This document shows, piece after piece, positions 26,886-36,069 of a DNA stretch of 64,000 nucleotides. The stretch covers positions 1 to 64,000 of the forward strand of contig JAJFHU010000006.1 in assembly GCA_021775455.1 (NCBI GenBank), given 5' to 3'. Source of the stretch: Hyphomicrobiales bacterium. GTDB lineage: Bacteria > Pseudomonadota > Alphaproteobacteria > Rhizobiales > Rhizobiaceae. Under the pieces are notes generated by a model that saw only the letters and a program-made list of their open reading frames with translations, had not been told where the DNA came from and ran no database searches. How positions within the stretch are numbered: the first letter of the stretch is position 1; each line of letters opens with the position of its first letter. The position numbers and the translations under genes are program-made.

Positions 26886-27572
26886 ATGGAAGTCATTCTA
26901 CTGGAACGTATAGCCAAGCTTGGACAGATGGGAGACACGGTAAATGTTAAAACCGGATTTGCCCGCAATTACCTGTTACCTCAAGGCAAAGCCCTTCGTG
27001 CAACTGAAACCAATTTGGCCAAATTTGAGTCTCAACGGGCCGACCTGGAAGTCCGCAACCTTGAACGCAAGACGGAAGCTGAACAGGTTAAAAGCAAGAT
27101 TGATGGTACCAGCCATATCATTATCCGTTCAGCAGGTCAGACTGGCCAGCTTTACGGTTCTGTTTCTCCAAGAGATATTGTTGCCGTTCTTGACGAAGCA
27201 GGATTCAAGATTGACCGTAACCAGGTCAATCTGCCTGGCCCGATCAAGTTGATTGGTCTTCACACGATCACACTTGCACTCCATCCTGAGGTTGAATCGG
27301 AAATTACCGTGAACGTTGCGCGTTCAGACGACGAAGCAGAGTTGCAAGCGGCAGGTAAAGACCTGACGGGTCGCGCTGACCTTAGGGAAGAAAAAGCTGC
27401 AGCAGAAGAAGAAGCTCCAAATCTTGAGGAACTATTTGAAAATCCTGATGAGGTTGAGCTTACAGAAAATTCTGCGGATGAAGAGGCAGGATTAGAGGCG
27501 GTTGTTGCCGAAGCTTCAGAAAAAGCTGCAGAGTCTGTTGATGAAATGGCAGAAGAAACTGAAGAAAAGTAA
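26886..27572 (+). CDS. rplI: 50S ribosomal protein L9, with long acidic C-terminal tail
   Basis: 228 residues from ATG 26886 ([19 protein letters not shown]), behind AAAGGATTAAAGCC. L9 has an N-terminal rRNA-binding domain, a long connecting helix and a C-terminal domain, all visible up to about residue 150 (ending [15 protein letters not shown]). Beyond that is an extra tail of about 75 residues, very rich in Glu and Ala, roughly half again as long as the normal protein. Acidic L9 tails are known in rhizobia; this one is long. An upstream in-frame start at 26727 would overlap DUF2232 deeply and is rejected. An intrinsic terminator follows. Confidence 0.95.
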   Translation: MEVILLERIAKLGQMGDTVNVKTGFARNYLLPQGKALRATETNLAKFESQRADLEVRNLERKTEAEQVKSKIDGTSHIIIRSAGQTGQLYGSVSPRDIVAVLDEAGFKIDRNQVNLPGPIKLIGLHTITLALHPEVESEITVNVARSDDEAELQAAGKDLTGRADLREEKAAAEEEAPNLEELFENPDEVELTENSADEEAGLEAVVAEASEKAAESVDEMAEETEEK

Positions 27573-27594
27573 TCTTTCTTCACAGCCAATTTTT

Positions 27595-27622
27595 AAAGGG
27601 CGCCGTTCGGTGCCCTTTTTTT
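27595..27622 (+). terminator. Intrinsic terminator after rplI
   Basis: AAAGGGC, G, CCG, TT, CGG, T, GCCC and then TTTTTTTTT: a stem of about 11 pairs including one G-U, followed by a run of nine T bases (27615-27623 region). A clear end for the rpsF operon. The remaining gap to dnaB (27623-27886) holds no gene or clear promoter that I can support. Confidence 0.85.
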
Positions 27623-27886
27623 ATCTTTCGACAACGATTTGAATAAGCGACCCCTGCCACCAATATTGATTTCAGAAATTGCTTCTGTTTGGACACGCGA
27701 ATCACTTATGCTTGTCAAGCGAACAGTGCAGCACATTCGAAAATTCGCACAATGCCTACCTAACAATGTGGATAACGGTAAGTGTTGTGGTTGGGTGGTT
27801 TACGAATGCCCCCAGTTAGCTGTTTGGTAGTCCGGGCCCCTCAGGCGCCTTTGGCAATCTTGTAATCTGGAACTGGAGTTAATCGC

Positions 27887-29371
27887 ATGGCGGATGCATT
27901 ACCGCGCATTGGCAAAGAAGAACTGACTTACCGCGCGGCTCCGCACAATATTGAGGTTGAGCAAGCATTGCTTGGCGCCATATTAATCAACAATGATGCG
28001 TATTACCGGGTTTCGGATTTTCTACTACCCAAACATTTCTTTGAACCCCTCCATAGCGAAATTTATCGTGTAGCTTCGGAAATGGTTCGGGCGAACAAGA
28101 CAGCCAACCCGGTTACCATAAAAACCTTCCTGCCGTCTGATGAAAAAATTGGCGACATGACGGTTGCCCAGTATTTGGCCAGACTGGCTGCAGAAGCCAC
28201 CACCATCATCAATGCTGGCGACTATGGTCATTCAATTTACGATCTGTCGACGCGTCGCAATCTAATCACGATCGGCGAAGACATGGTGAATATTGCATAT
28301 GATGCACCGGTTGACGCCTCGCCAATAATGCAAATCGAAGATGCCGAACGACGTTTGTTTGAACTCGCGGAATCAGGAACCAGCGATGCCGGGTTTAATA
28401 CATTTGGCAATGCTATGAACACCGCGCTGGATATGGCAGCAGCGGCCTACCAACGCGATGGTGGCCTGTCAGGAATTGCGACTGCCATAGATAATCTGGA
28501 TAGCCGCATGGGCGGATTGCAACCGTCTGACCTGGTTATTCTTGCCGGTCGGCCAGGGATGGGCAAAACATCTCTTGCGACAAATATTGCCTTCAACATC
28601 GCGCATGCCTATCGGGGTGACGTGGAGGCAGACGGTTCACCAAACCCACTGGAGGGCGGTGTTGTAGGCTTTTTCTCCCTGGAAATGTCTGCGGAGCAAT
28701 TGGCAACTCGTATTGTATCAGAACAAGCGGAAGTATCATCGAGCAAAATTCGCCGTGGTGAAATTACCGAGGCAGATTTTGCAAAGTTGACTGCTTGCGC
28801 CGGAGAAATGCAGAGAATCCCGCTCTACATTGACGAAACTGGTGGCATTTCCATTGCACAACTGGCTGCTCGTGCCCGCAGGCTTAAACGCCAAAAGGGT
28901 CTGGACCTGTTGATCGTTGACTATATCCAGTTGATGCAAGGTTCTCGGCGAAAAGATAGCAACCGGGTTCAGGAAGTAACCGAAATCACCACTGGCCTCA
29001 AAGCTCTGGCAAAGGAACTGGAAATTCCGATCATCGCGCTGTCGCAACTTTCCCGTCAGGTGGAGTCACGAGACAACAAACGGCCGCAACTTTCAGATTT
29101 GCGCGAATCCGGCTCAATTGAGCAGGATGCTGATGTGGTTCTCTTTGTTTATCGCGAAGAGTATTACATTCAGAACGAGGAGCCCAAAGAAGGCACCGAG
29201 GAGTGGCTGAAATGGGATGAACGCCTGCGCATGGCGCGCGGGAAAGCAGAAATCATCATTGCAAAGCAGCGTCATGGACCAACCGGTACTGCCAAACTTG
29301 GGTTCCAGGCAGAGTTTACCCGCTTTAGTGACTTGATCGAAGATGATCATCTACCAGAGCGGTACGAGTAG
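27887..29371 (+). CDS. dnaB: Replicative DNA helicase DnaB
   Basis: 494 residues. It unwinds DNA at the replication fork as a hexamer. The N-terminal domain begins PHNIEVEQALLGAILI; the RecA-like C-terminal domain has Walker A GRPGMGKTS near residue 221, Walker B LLIVDYIQLMQG near 345 and the sensor/arginine-finger region LSQLSRQVESRDNKRPQLSDLRESGSIE. No intein is seen. ATG is preceded by CTGGAGTTAATCGC. radA follows after eight bases; in many rhizobia an alanine racemase gene (alr) lies between them and is missing here. Confidence 0.97.
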   Translation: MADALPRIGKEELTYRAAPHNIEVEQALLGAILINNDAYYRVSDFLLPKHFFEPLHSEIYRVASEMVRANKTANPVTIKTFLPSDEKIGDMTVAQYLARLAAEATTIINAGDYGHSIYDLSTRRNLITIGEDMVNIAYDAPVDASPIMQIEDAERRLFELAESGTSDAGFNTFGNAMNTALDMAAAAYQRDGGLSGIATAIDNLDSRMGGLQPSDLVILAGRPGMGKTSLATNIAFNIAHAYRGDVEADGSPNPLEGGVVGFFSLEMSAEQLATRIVSEQAEVSSSKIRRGEITEADFAKLTACAGEMQRIPLYIDETGGISIAQLAARARRLKRQKGLDLLIVDYIQLMQGSRRKDSNRVQEVTEITTGLKALAKELEIPIIALSQLSRQVESRDNKRPQLSDLRESGSIEQDADVVLFVYREEYYIQNEEPKEGTEEWLKWDERLRMARGKAEIIIAKQRHGPTGTAKLGFQAEFTRFSDLIEDDHLPERYE

Positions 29372-29379
29372 GTCTGCCG

Positions 29380-30780
29380 ATGGCAAAATCCAAAATACAG
29401 TTTATTTGCCAGAATTGCGGAAGTGCATTTCCACGCTGGTCCGGCAAATGCGACGGGTGCGGAGACTGGAATACCCTGTCGGAGGAAAGTCCCGACACCG
29501 GCATCGGGGCGAACCCTGGCAAGACCCTATCAAAGGGAAGTCCGGTCAAGTTGGTTTCTCTGGCTGGTAATGTTGAAGAAGCACCCAGAATTGCCAGCGG
29601 CATCAAGGAGCTTGACCGCGCTACCGGAGGCGGCTTTGTTCAAGGTTCGGCTCTGCTGGTTGGTGGCGATCCGGGAATTGGTAAATCGACCCTCTTGATG
29701 CAGGCATCTGCAACCATCGCCCGGCAGGGACATTCGGTGGTCTATGTATCGGGGGAAGAAGCCGTAGCCCAGGTCAGGCTACGCGCCAAAAGATTAGGGG
29801 CCATTGAAGCCAACGTAGGCCTCGCAGCAGAAACCAGCGTTGAAAACATCATTGCCACATTGGAAACCGGACCACCCCCTGCCCTTGTCATAATCGATTC
29901 AATTCAAACCCTTTGGACTAATCAGGCTCCCTCTGCTCCGGGGACGGTTACACAGGTTCGAAATTCCGCCCAAGCGATGATTGCCTATGCCAAGAAAACC
30001 GGCGCCTGCGTTGTACTGGTCGGGCATGTAACCAAAGAAGGCCAAATTGCAGGCCCGCGGGTCGTTGAGCACATGGTTGACGCGGTCATGTACTTTGAAG
30101 GCGAAAGCGGACATCACTACCGAATTTTGAGAACCGTCAAAAATCGCTACGGCCCGACTGATGAAATTGGCATATTCGAAATGTCTGACAAGGGATTGCG
30201 GGAAGTTTCCAACCCTTCCGAATTGTTTCTTGGCGAACGCAATGCGTCGGCTCCCGGAGCTGCCGTGTTCGCTGGAATCGAAGGCACCCGTCCTGTGCTG
30301 GTAGAGATTCAGGCTTTGGTGGTTCAATCAACTTTGGGGACACCACGCCGCGCAGTTGTTGGTTGGGACAATTCCCGGCTTTCGATGGTGCTGGCAGTAC
30401 TTGAGGCACACTGCGGTATCCGCCTTGGTGATCATGATGTCTATCTTAATGTTGCCGGCGGTTACCGGATTGTAGAACCTGCGGCAGATTTGGCTGTCGC
30501 TGCCGCACTCGTCTCCTCCCTTTGCAACGCGGCTTTACCGTCTGACGCGGTGTATTTCGGTGAGGTTAGCTTGTCCGGTGCAGTGCGGCCGGTCAGTCAA
30601 TTTGCCCAACGCATAAAGGAAGCCGGAAAGCTTGGATTTACTCGTGCGACAACGCCAAAACCAACGGGTTCAAAAGAAAATACCGCGTCGATTGATTTGC
30701 ACCCCGTAACTGAGTTGACAGGATTGGTAGCCCAAATTGCTGCAGGAAAAGGTGCCGCAGGCGTCGCAAAGGCTGGATAA
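29380..30780 (+). CDS. radA: DNA repair protein RadA
   Basis: 466 residues. RadA is a RecA-like branch-migration helicase acting in recombination. The N-terminal zinc finger has Cys10, Cys13, Cys24 and Cys27 (CQNCG...CDGCG). Walker A GGDPGIGKST lies near residue 98, the RadA-specific KNRYGPTDEIG near 250, and a C-terminal Lon-protease-like domain (ending VTELTGLVAQI) completes it. All family elements are intact. Follows dnaB closely and is probably co-transcribed. Confidence 0.97.
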   Translation: MAKSKIQFICQNCGSAFPRWSGKCDGCGDWNTLSEESPDTGIGANPGKTLSKGSPVKLVSLAGNVEEAPRIASGIKELDRATGGGFVQGSALLVGGDPGIGKSTLLMQASATIARQGHSVVYVSGEEAVAQVRLRAKRLGAIEANVGLAAETSVENIIATLETGPPPALVIIDSIQTLWTNQAPSAPGTVTQVRNSAQAMIAYAKKTGACVVLVGHVTKEGQIAGPRVVEHMVDAVMYFEGESGHHYRILRTVKNRYGPTDEIGIFEMSDKGLREVSNPSELFLGERNASAPGAAVFAGIEGTRPVLVEIQALVVQSTLGTPRRAVVGWDNSRLSMVLAVLEAHCGIRLGDHDVYLNVAGGYRIVEPAADLAVAAALVSSLCNAALPSDAVYFGEVSLSGAVRPVSQFAQRIKEAGKLGFTRATTPKPTGSKENTASIDLHPVTELTGLVAQIAAGKGAAGVAKAG

Positions 30781-30907
30781 CACTAAAATCTTTGAACTTC
30801 TTGCTGGATTTGAATTGAATTTCGGTCTATTTGGACCACTCCAAAGCAGATGTCCGTTGCCCATCCCATGCAAGATCACGTGATTGGTGCGACAGGGAAC
30901 CCTAAAC

Positions 30908-31462
30908 ATGCCAATTGAGCCGCTTGACATTATACTGATCGCGATGATGCTGATCTCTGGCATTCTTGCGATGATCCGCGGATTTTCCCGGGAGGTTCTG
31001 TCTATCAGTTCCTGGATTATTGCGGGTCTGGCTGCGATGGTTTTTTACAAATCGCTTTCACCAACAGTGGCAGGCTACACTGCATCCATTACCACAAACG
31101 AATTGATCCCCGATGTCATCGCCGGGACCGTTATATTTCTGGTCGCGCTGATTTTGGTGAGTTTGATTACGCTGAAAATCGCTGATTTTATCGTTGACAG
31201 CCGGGTTGGGGCTCTAGACCGCACACTCGGTTTTGTTTTCGGTGCCGTGCGAGGAGCTTTGCTGGTGACGGTTCTGCTGATGTTTTTCATCAACTTCTTT
31301 CCGGACGATCAACCGCGCTGGATAGCTGATGCAAAGTCCAAACCCTTGCTCGAATCGATGGGTGAGAGCATGGTAAACATGATACCCGATGATCCGACCA
31401 AGTTTGTCCTGGACAAATTCGGTGTTGAGGAAGCACCAAAAGGCGAAGACCAGGAAAGTTAG
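30908..31462 (+). CDS. cvpA: CvpA family membrane protein
   Basis: 184 residues from ATG 30908 (MPIEPLDIILIAMMLISGIL); an upstream in-frame start at 30884 adds eight unlikely residues. Four hydrophobic segments in the first ~150 residues, then a charged tail. CvpA is named for colicin V production in E. coli; its molecular role is not settled. The position directly before purF is conserved in most proteobacteria and supports the call. Confidence 0.92.
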   Translation: MPIEPLDIILIAMMLISGILAMIRGFSREVLSISSWIIAGLAAMVFYKSLSPTVAGYTASITTNELIPDVIAGTVIFLVALILVSLITLKIADFIVDSRVGALDRTLGFVFGAVRGALLVTVLLMFFINFFPDDQPRWIADAKSKPLLESMGESMVNMIPDDPTKFVLDKFGVEEAPKGEDQES

Positions 31463-31495
31463 AACGCAAGATTTGCTGGCAAGGAAGATCAAAGA

Positions 31496-32944
31496 ATGTC
31501 CTTTCTAGACGATGACAAACTACGCGAAGAGTGCGGAGTTTTTGGAATATTCAATAATGAAGACGCTGCGGCACTAACAACGCTTGGGCTTCACGCACTT
31601 CAGCATCGCGGCCAGGAAGGCGCCGGGATTGTTACCTTCGACGGTTCCCAGTTTCACGCAGAGCGCCATTTTGGATTGATTGGTGACACTTTCACCAAAC
31701 CGAATGTCATCAAGCGCCTCCCGGGAAGCCGATCAATTGGCCATACAAGATACTCCACTGCCGGCGGGGACGCGCTGCGAAACATACAACCCTTCTTTGC
31801 AGAATTTTCCGGCGGCGGGTTCGCCGTTGCCCACAATGGCAACATCACCAATGCAATGACCCTGCGAGGCGAATTGCAGCGGGAAGGTGCGATATTCCAA
31901 TCCACTTCCGACACCGAGGTTATCCTGCATCTTCTGGCAATGGGCAAGAAAACCATGTTTGTCGATCGCCTGACAGAAGCACTTACCCGCTTGCAGGGCG
32001 CGTTCTCAATTGTCGGACTGACCAACAAGAAGATGATTGGTTGCCGAGACCCACTGGGTATTCGTCCACTGGTTCTGGGTGATCTGGACGGCTCCTACAT
32101 ACTCGCCTCTGAGTCCTGTGCCCTGGATATAATCGGTGCACGTTATGTGCGGGATATTGAGCCCGGCGAATTGGTCATCATTACCGAAAAGGGGCTTACG
32201 AGTTCCCATCCATTCGAAAAATCTGCAAGCAAATTCTGCATTTTCGAATATGTGTACTTTGCGCGACCTGATTCCATGGTTGAAAACCGAAATGTCTATG
32301 AGACGCGCAAGCAGATCGGCATTGAACTTGCGCGCGAACAACCTGCAGAAGCTGATTTGGTTGTTCCGGTACCTGATTCGGGCAATCCAGCCGCCATCGG
32401 TTATGCCCAGGGTGCGGGCCTGCCGTTTGAGCTTGGAATAATTCGCAATCACTATGTGGGTCGCACCTTCATTCAGCCGACTGACTCCATCCGGCATATG
32501 GGGGTGAAGCTGAAGCACAATGCCAACAGACAGACCCTTGAGGGCAAGCATGTGGTATTGGTGGATGATTCAATCGTGCGCGGAACCACCTCACAAAAAA
32601 TCGTACAAATGGTTCGTGATGCCGGGGCTGCAAGTGTACATCTGCGTGTCGCATCGCCGCCAACCAGAGCATCTTGTTTTTATGGCGTTGATACGCCGGA
32701 GACGCACAAACTGCTTGCGTCACGTATGACGGTTGAGGAAATGCGCGAATTTATTCGCGTTGATTCACTCGCATTCATCTCGCTCGATGGGCTGTATCGA
32801 GCGGTAGGCCATGCAAAGCGGGACAATGAAAATCCGCAGTTTTGTGATGCATGTTTCTCCGGTGAGTATCCAACTGCCCTTACAGATCACGATGATCGCG
32901 ACAACATTTCCAATCTGTCTTTGTTGGCAGAAACCAAAGGCTAG
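31496..32944 (+). CDS. purF: Amidophosphoribosyltransferase
   Basis: 482 residues. It makes 5-phosphoribosylamine from PRPP and glutamine, the first committed step of purine synthesis. The N-terminal nucleophile is Cys13 in LREECGVFGIF, after a 12-residue propeptide expected to be cleaved. The glutaminase domain has GHTRYSTAG and AVAHNGNITN; the phosphoribosyltransferase domain has VVLVDDSIVRGTTS. Cysteines including FCDACFSGEYP near the C-terminus fit the Fe-S-containing subtype. An SDR gene follows after six bases. Confidence 0.97.
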   Translation: MSFLDDDKLREECGVFGIFNNEDAAALTTLGLHALQHRGQEGAGIVTFDGSQFHAERHFGLIGDTFTKPNVIKRLPGSRSIGHTRYSTAGGDALRNIQPFFAEFSGGGFAVAHNGNITNAMTLRGELQREGAIFQSTSDTEVILHLLAMGKKTMFVDRLTEALTRLQGAFSIVGLTNKKMIGCRDPLGIRPLVLGDLDGSYILASESCALDIIGARYVRDIEPGELVIITEKGLTSSHPFEKSASKFCIFEYVYFARPDSMVENRNVYETRKQIGIELAREQPAEADLVVPVPDSGNPAAIGYAQGAGLPFELGIIRNHYVGRTFIQPTDSIRHMGVKLKHNANRQTLEGKHVVLVDDSIVRGTTSQKIVQMVRDAGAASVHLRVASPPTRASCFYGVDTPETHKLLASRMTVEEMREFIRVDSLAFISLDGLYRAVGHAKRDNENPQFCDACFSGEYPTALTDHDDRDNISNLSLLAETKG

Positions 32945-32950
32945 AAAATC

Positions 32951-33688
32951 TTGGCAGATCAACGAATTGCTCTGGTAACCGGGGCATCACGAGGTATTGG
33001 CTATTTTACTGCATTGGCATTGGCGCGCGAGGGTATTCACGTCATTGCGGTTGCCCGAACAGTAGGTGGACTTGAAGAGCTTGATGACGCAATTCAGGAA
33101 GAAGGTGGTACCGCAACACTGGTTCCCATGGACTTGCTGGATTTTGATGACATTGATCGATTGGGACATTCTATTCAGGAAAGATGGGGGCGGCTTGACA
33201 TCCTGATTGGAAATGCTGGCCTCCTCGGTGGACTTTCTCCGCTTGAGCATGTTGAACCGAAGACATTTGAAAAAGCCCTGGCGCTCAATGTCACCGCCAA
33301 CTGGCGCCTGATTGCATCGGTTGGCCCATTACTGCGCCAGTCAGATGCCGGAAGGGCAATATTTCTGACTTCCGGTGCAGCTTCAAAATGCAGACCCTTC
33401 TGGGGCACGTATTCGGTTTCAAAGGCTGCTTTGGACGCATTGGTTCGAACATGGGCTGCTGAATGCGAAAAAACACCAATGCGGATTAATTTGCTGAGTC
33501 CGGGCCCGATGCGAACGGCCATGCGTGCTGAAGCAATGCCTGGCGAAGATCCGAAAACCATCTCCCACCCGTCTGAAATTGGAGATTCTGTCTTGAAACT
33601 CTGCTCACCGAATTTAACCGAGAGTGGTCTGATATTTGACTTCACGAGTCAACAATTTCTCAAAGCTGAAGCTCCAACAACTGTATAG
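32951..33688 (+). CDS. Short-chain dehydrogenase/reductase of unknown substrate
   Basis: 245 residues. Rossmann cofactor motif TGASRGIG at residues ~10-17, NAG in GNAGLLGG, and the YSVSKAA catalytic Tyr-x-x-x-Lys in WGTYSVSKAALDALV. It resembles the YciK-like SDRs that commonly follow purF in rhizobia. It starts with TTG at 32951, six bases after the purF stop, with no strong ribosome site, so coupling to purF is likely. Substrate is not evident from the sequence. Confidence 0.88.
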   Translation: MADQRIALVTGASRGIGYFTALALAREGIHVIAVARTVGGLEELDDAIQEEGGTATLVPMDLLDFDDIDRLGHSIQERWGRLDILIGNAGLLGGLSPLEHVEPKTFEKALALNVTANWRLIASVGPLLRQSDAGRAIFLTSGAASKCRPFWGTYSVSKAALDALVRTWAAECEKTPMRINLLSPGPMRTAMRAEAMPGEDPKTISHPSEIGDSVLKLCSPNLTESGLIFDFTSQQFLKAEAPTTV

Positions 33689-33777
33689 ATTTCAGGCCAT
33701 TACGGTACTGGAGACTGCACATCTGACCTGATAAGGTGCCCCCACTGTCTCGGGAAAATGGCAGGGAGGAACAGATC

Positions 33778-35319
33778 ATGAGTGAATTTCTTTCTGCTTT
33801 CGGGGGCAAGACTCTTTTTGATGCATTTGCCGATGCGGCTTCAAGGTATGGGAGCAAGGAGCCGCAAATCGAAGATGCAACAGGTGGGGCTCTCACTTTT
33901 AAACAACTGTTGGTTGGTGCCAATGTTTTAGGGCGCCGTTTTCGGGAATTTACTTCACGAGGCGAAGCAGTTGCAATCCTGTTGCCAAATTCAACCGCTG
34001 TAGCAGTGACATTCCTAGCTCTTCAATCAATCGGTCGTATTCCAGCGATGTTAAATTACACGGCAGGCCCGTCAACCATTTGTTCAGCCTGCGCCACAGT
34101 AAAGGCAAAGACTGTCATTGCTTCGAGAAAGTTCGTTGAGAAGGCAGAGTTGGAAGAAAGCGTAGAGGCACTTGTTGAAGCCGGTATGAAAATTGTCTGG
34201 CTCGAAGATCTGCGAAAGACAATTGGTGTTGTTGACAAGCTGTGGGGATTGCTGACTGCAAAGCGCGCCCTCGAGAAAACATCATCGGATGAACCGGCCA
34301 TGATACTGTTTACTTCCGGTTCCGAAGGCGTTCCCAAGGGTGTGGTGCTATCTCATGAAAACATTCTGTCGAACTGTGCCCAGGTACGAGAACGCATTCA
34401 CTTCGATTGCGATGACAAGCTTTTTAATGTGCTGCCGGTTTTCCACTCCTTTGGGCTGACCGGCGGAATGGTCCTGCCCCTGGTTTTTGGTGTAAAGCTA
34501 TATCTTTATCCCTCACCACTTCATTACAAGATCATTCCCAAAACTGTTGCAAAAACCAAACCTACAGCGATGTTTGGAACCAATACGTTTCTCAATGGAT
34601 ACGCACGAATGGCAGGAGATGAGGATTTTTCTTCATTAAGGTTGGTTGTGGCGGGAGCTGAAGCTGTTCAGGCATCAACCGTTGAAACCTGGCGAACCAG
34701 ATTTGGCGCTGACGTTCTTGAAGGATTTGGGATGACGGAGGCTGCGCCAGTAGTTGCAGTGAATACACCAGAGGAAAACAAGCTTGGAACTGTGGGCAAG
34801 CTATTGCCAAGGATTGAAGTTCGCCTGGATCCGGTTGAAGGAATTGAACATGGTGGCAGGCTGTTTCTTCGCGGACCAAACATTATGCTGGGCTATATGA
34901 CTGCGGATAACCCAGGAGTTCTCATGCCTGTGAAAGATGGGTGGCACGACAGTGGGGATGTTGTCGAAATTGACGAAGATGGTTTCGTAAAAATCAAAGG
35001 GCGCATCAAGCGTTTTGCAAAAATTGCGGGGGAGATGGTTTCCCTATCCGGAATTGAGAATATTGCCAATGAACTTTGGCCTGATGGTCAACATGCGGTT
35101 GTGTCCGTGCCCGACAAACGCCGTGGAGAGAAAATTGTATTGCTAACCACCGAAGGCAATGCTGACCGCGAGGTTTTCGCATCAACCAACAAGGCCAAGG
35201 GCAATACTGAATTAACAAATCCAAGTGCAATTATGCAGATCAAACTCATACCAGTGCTGGGTTCCGGCAAAACTGACTACAACCGCGCACGTGAAGTAGC
35301 GATTGAAATGCTCGGTTAG
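33778..35319 (+). CDS. Acyl-ACP synthetase-like AMP-binding enzyme (Aas C-terminal type, stand-alone)
   Basis: 513 residues from ATG 33778, behind GGGAGGAACAGATC; an in-frame start at 33736 is less likely. An ANL-superfamily adenylating enzyme with the AMP-binding motif LFTSGSEGVPKGVVLSH near residue 177 and the hinge GRIKRFAKIAGEMVS. Many stretches (AMLNYTAG, LPVFHSFGLT, LYPSPLHY, GPNIMLGY) match the synthetase half of the bifunctional Aas protein, which attaches fatty acids to ACP for lyso-phospholipid repair. The acyltransferase half is absent. It may recycle free fatty acids into phospholipid. A 26-bp perfect palindrome begins two bases after the stop. Confidence 0.82.
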   Translation: MSEFLSAFGGKTLFDAFADAASRYGSKEPQIEDATGGALTFKQLLVGANVLGRRFREFTSRGEAVAILLPNSTAVAVTFLALQSIGRIPAMLNYTAGPSTICSACATVKAKTVIASRKFVEKAELEESVEALVEAGMKIVWLEDLRKTIGVVDKLWGLLTAKRALEKTSSDEPAMILFTSGSEGVPKGVVLSHENILSNCAQVRERIHFDCDDKLFNVLPVFHSFGLTGGMVLPLVFGVKLYLYPSPLHYKIIPKTVAKTKPTAMFGTNTFLNGYARMAGDEDFSSLRLVVAGAEAVQASTVETWRTRFGADVLEGFGMTEAAPVVAVNTPEENKLGTVGKLLPRIEVRLDPVEGIEHGGRLFLRGPNIMLGYMTADNPGVLMPVKDGWHDSGDVVEIDEDGFVKIKGRIKRFAKIAGEMVSLSGIENIANELWPDGQHAVVSVPDKRRGEKIVLLTTEGNADREVFASTNKAKGNTELTNPSAIMQIKLIPVLGSGKTDYNRAREVAIEMLG

Positions 35320-35320
35320 C

Positions 35321-35346
35321 TTTTCAGTTAAATTTTTAACTGAAAA
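35321..35346. repeat. 26-bp perfect AT-rich palindrome after the acyl-ACP synthetase gene
   Basis: TTTTCAGTTAAA (35321-35332) and TTTAACTGAAAA (35335-35346) form a perfect 12-bp inverted repeat with a TT centre. It has no T run beyond the stem, but transcribed in either direction the stem ends in four A or U bases, so a weak bidirectional terminator is possible. Confidence 0.6.
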
Positions 35347-35380
35347 TACTGTGATTTTCCAATTTTGAAACAATTTGTGA

Positions 35381-35412
35381 CTGGCTACATATGCCAGACC
35401 GATATATATCGG
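35381..35412. promoter_or_regulatory. Candidate PadR operator: two adjacent palindromes
   Basis: CTGGC-7-GCCAG (35381-35397) is followed directly by the perfect 14-bp palindrome CCGATATATATCGG (35399-35412). They lie about 75-105 bases before the padR-family gene, in the only gap upstream of the efflux operon. PadR regulators bind palindromes of this kind in their own promoters. Confidence 0.55.
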
Positions 35413-35484
35413 AAAATAATATATCTGTCATGAATATGCCGTGATTCTGCATCAAATAGTCGCGAAACAACCAAGATAACCATC

Positions 35485-36033
35485 ATGAACACTCAGACCT
35501 TAATACTGGCAATTCTCAATACGACAGATGCCAGCGGATACGAGATCAAGAAATATGCGAGCGAAGGCAGCTTCAGCTACTTCGTCGACATAAGCTATGG
35601 GTCAATTTATCCGACGCTTTCCAGGTTGGAAGCTGATCGTCTGGTTGTCGGGGAAACACAATCCCAAGACGGTAAGCCAGACAAAAAGGTCTACTCAATA
35701 ACCGATGCGGGCCGAGATGAATTTGTAAATGCGCTTTGCGCGCCGCCGGCCAGCGACAAGTTTAAATCAGAATTTTTGCTGATAGCTACAAATGCCCAAC
35801 TGCTTTCACCGGAGATAGTTGAGCGAGCGATTAACAAACGGGTGCAAGATCTTGAGGCGCTGCTCGGCATGCTCAAATCGCTTAGAGAGGGTTGCGATAA
35901 TCCAGCCACCCATTGGGCCACCTATTACGGTGAACATGTCAAACGCTCTGACCTTACCTATCTCAAAGCCAATCGAAAGGCTTTGATCGCCATGGCCGGT
36001 CAAGGAAAAACCCACAACGAGGCGGCTGAATAA
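35485..36033 (+). CDS. PadR family transcriptional regulator
   Basis: 182 residues. The N-terminal winged helix (residues ~1-75) reads LILAILNTTDASGYEIKKY, then the recognition part GSIYPTLSRLEADRLV and the wing KKVYSITDAGRDEF, all typical of PadR. A C-terminal helical domain (about 95-175) is of the Vir-regulator type used for dimerisation and ligand binding. It probably represses the downstream periplasmic adaptor and RND genes (36-base gap to the next start) and itself, through the palindromes at 35381-35412. Ligand unknown; phenolic compounds or other pump substrates are common for the family. Confidence 0.9.
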   Translation: MNTQTLILAILNTTDASGYEIKKYASEGSFSYFVDISYGSIYPTLSRLEADRLVVGETQSQDGKPDKKVYSITDAGRDEFVNALCAPPASDKFKSEFLLIATNAQLLSPEIVERAINKRVQDLEALLGMLKSLREGCDNPATHWATYYGEHVKRSDLTYLKANRKALIAMAGQGKTHNEAAE

Positions 36034-36069
36034 CCAGGCCGCAGCCAAACAAGAATCAGGACTACAAAG

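Noticed and set aside
29955-29972. tRNA-like T-loop word GGTTCGAAATTCC
   Set aside because: It lies inside radA coding sequence and has no acceptor or anticodon arm around it.
32006-32551. 181-codon open frame opposite purF
   Set aside because: Antisense to a conserved enzyme; composition fits a shadow frame.
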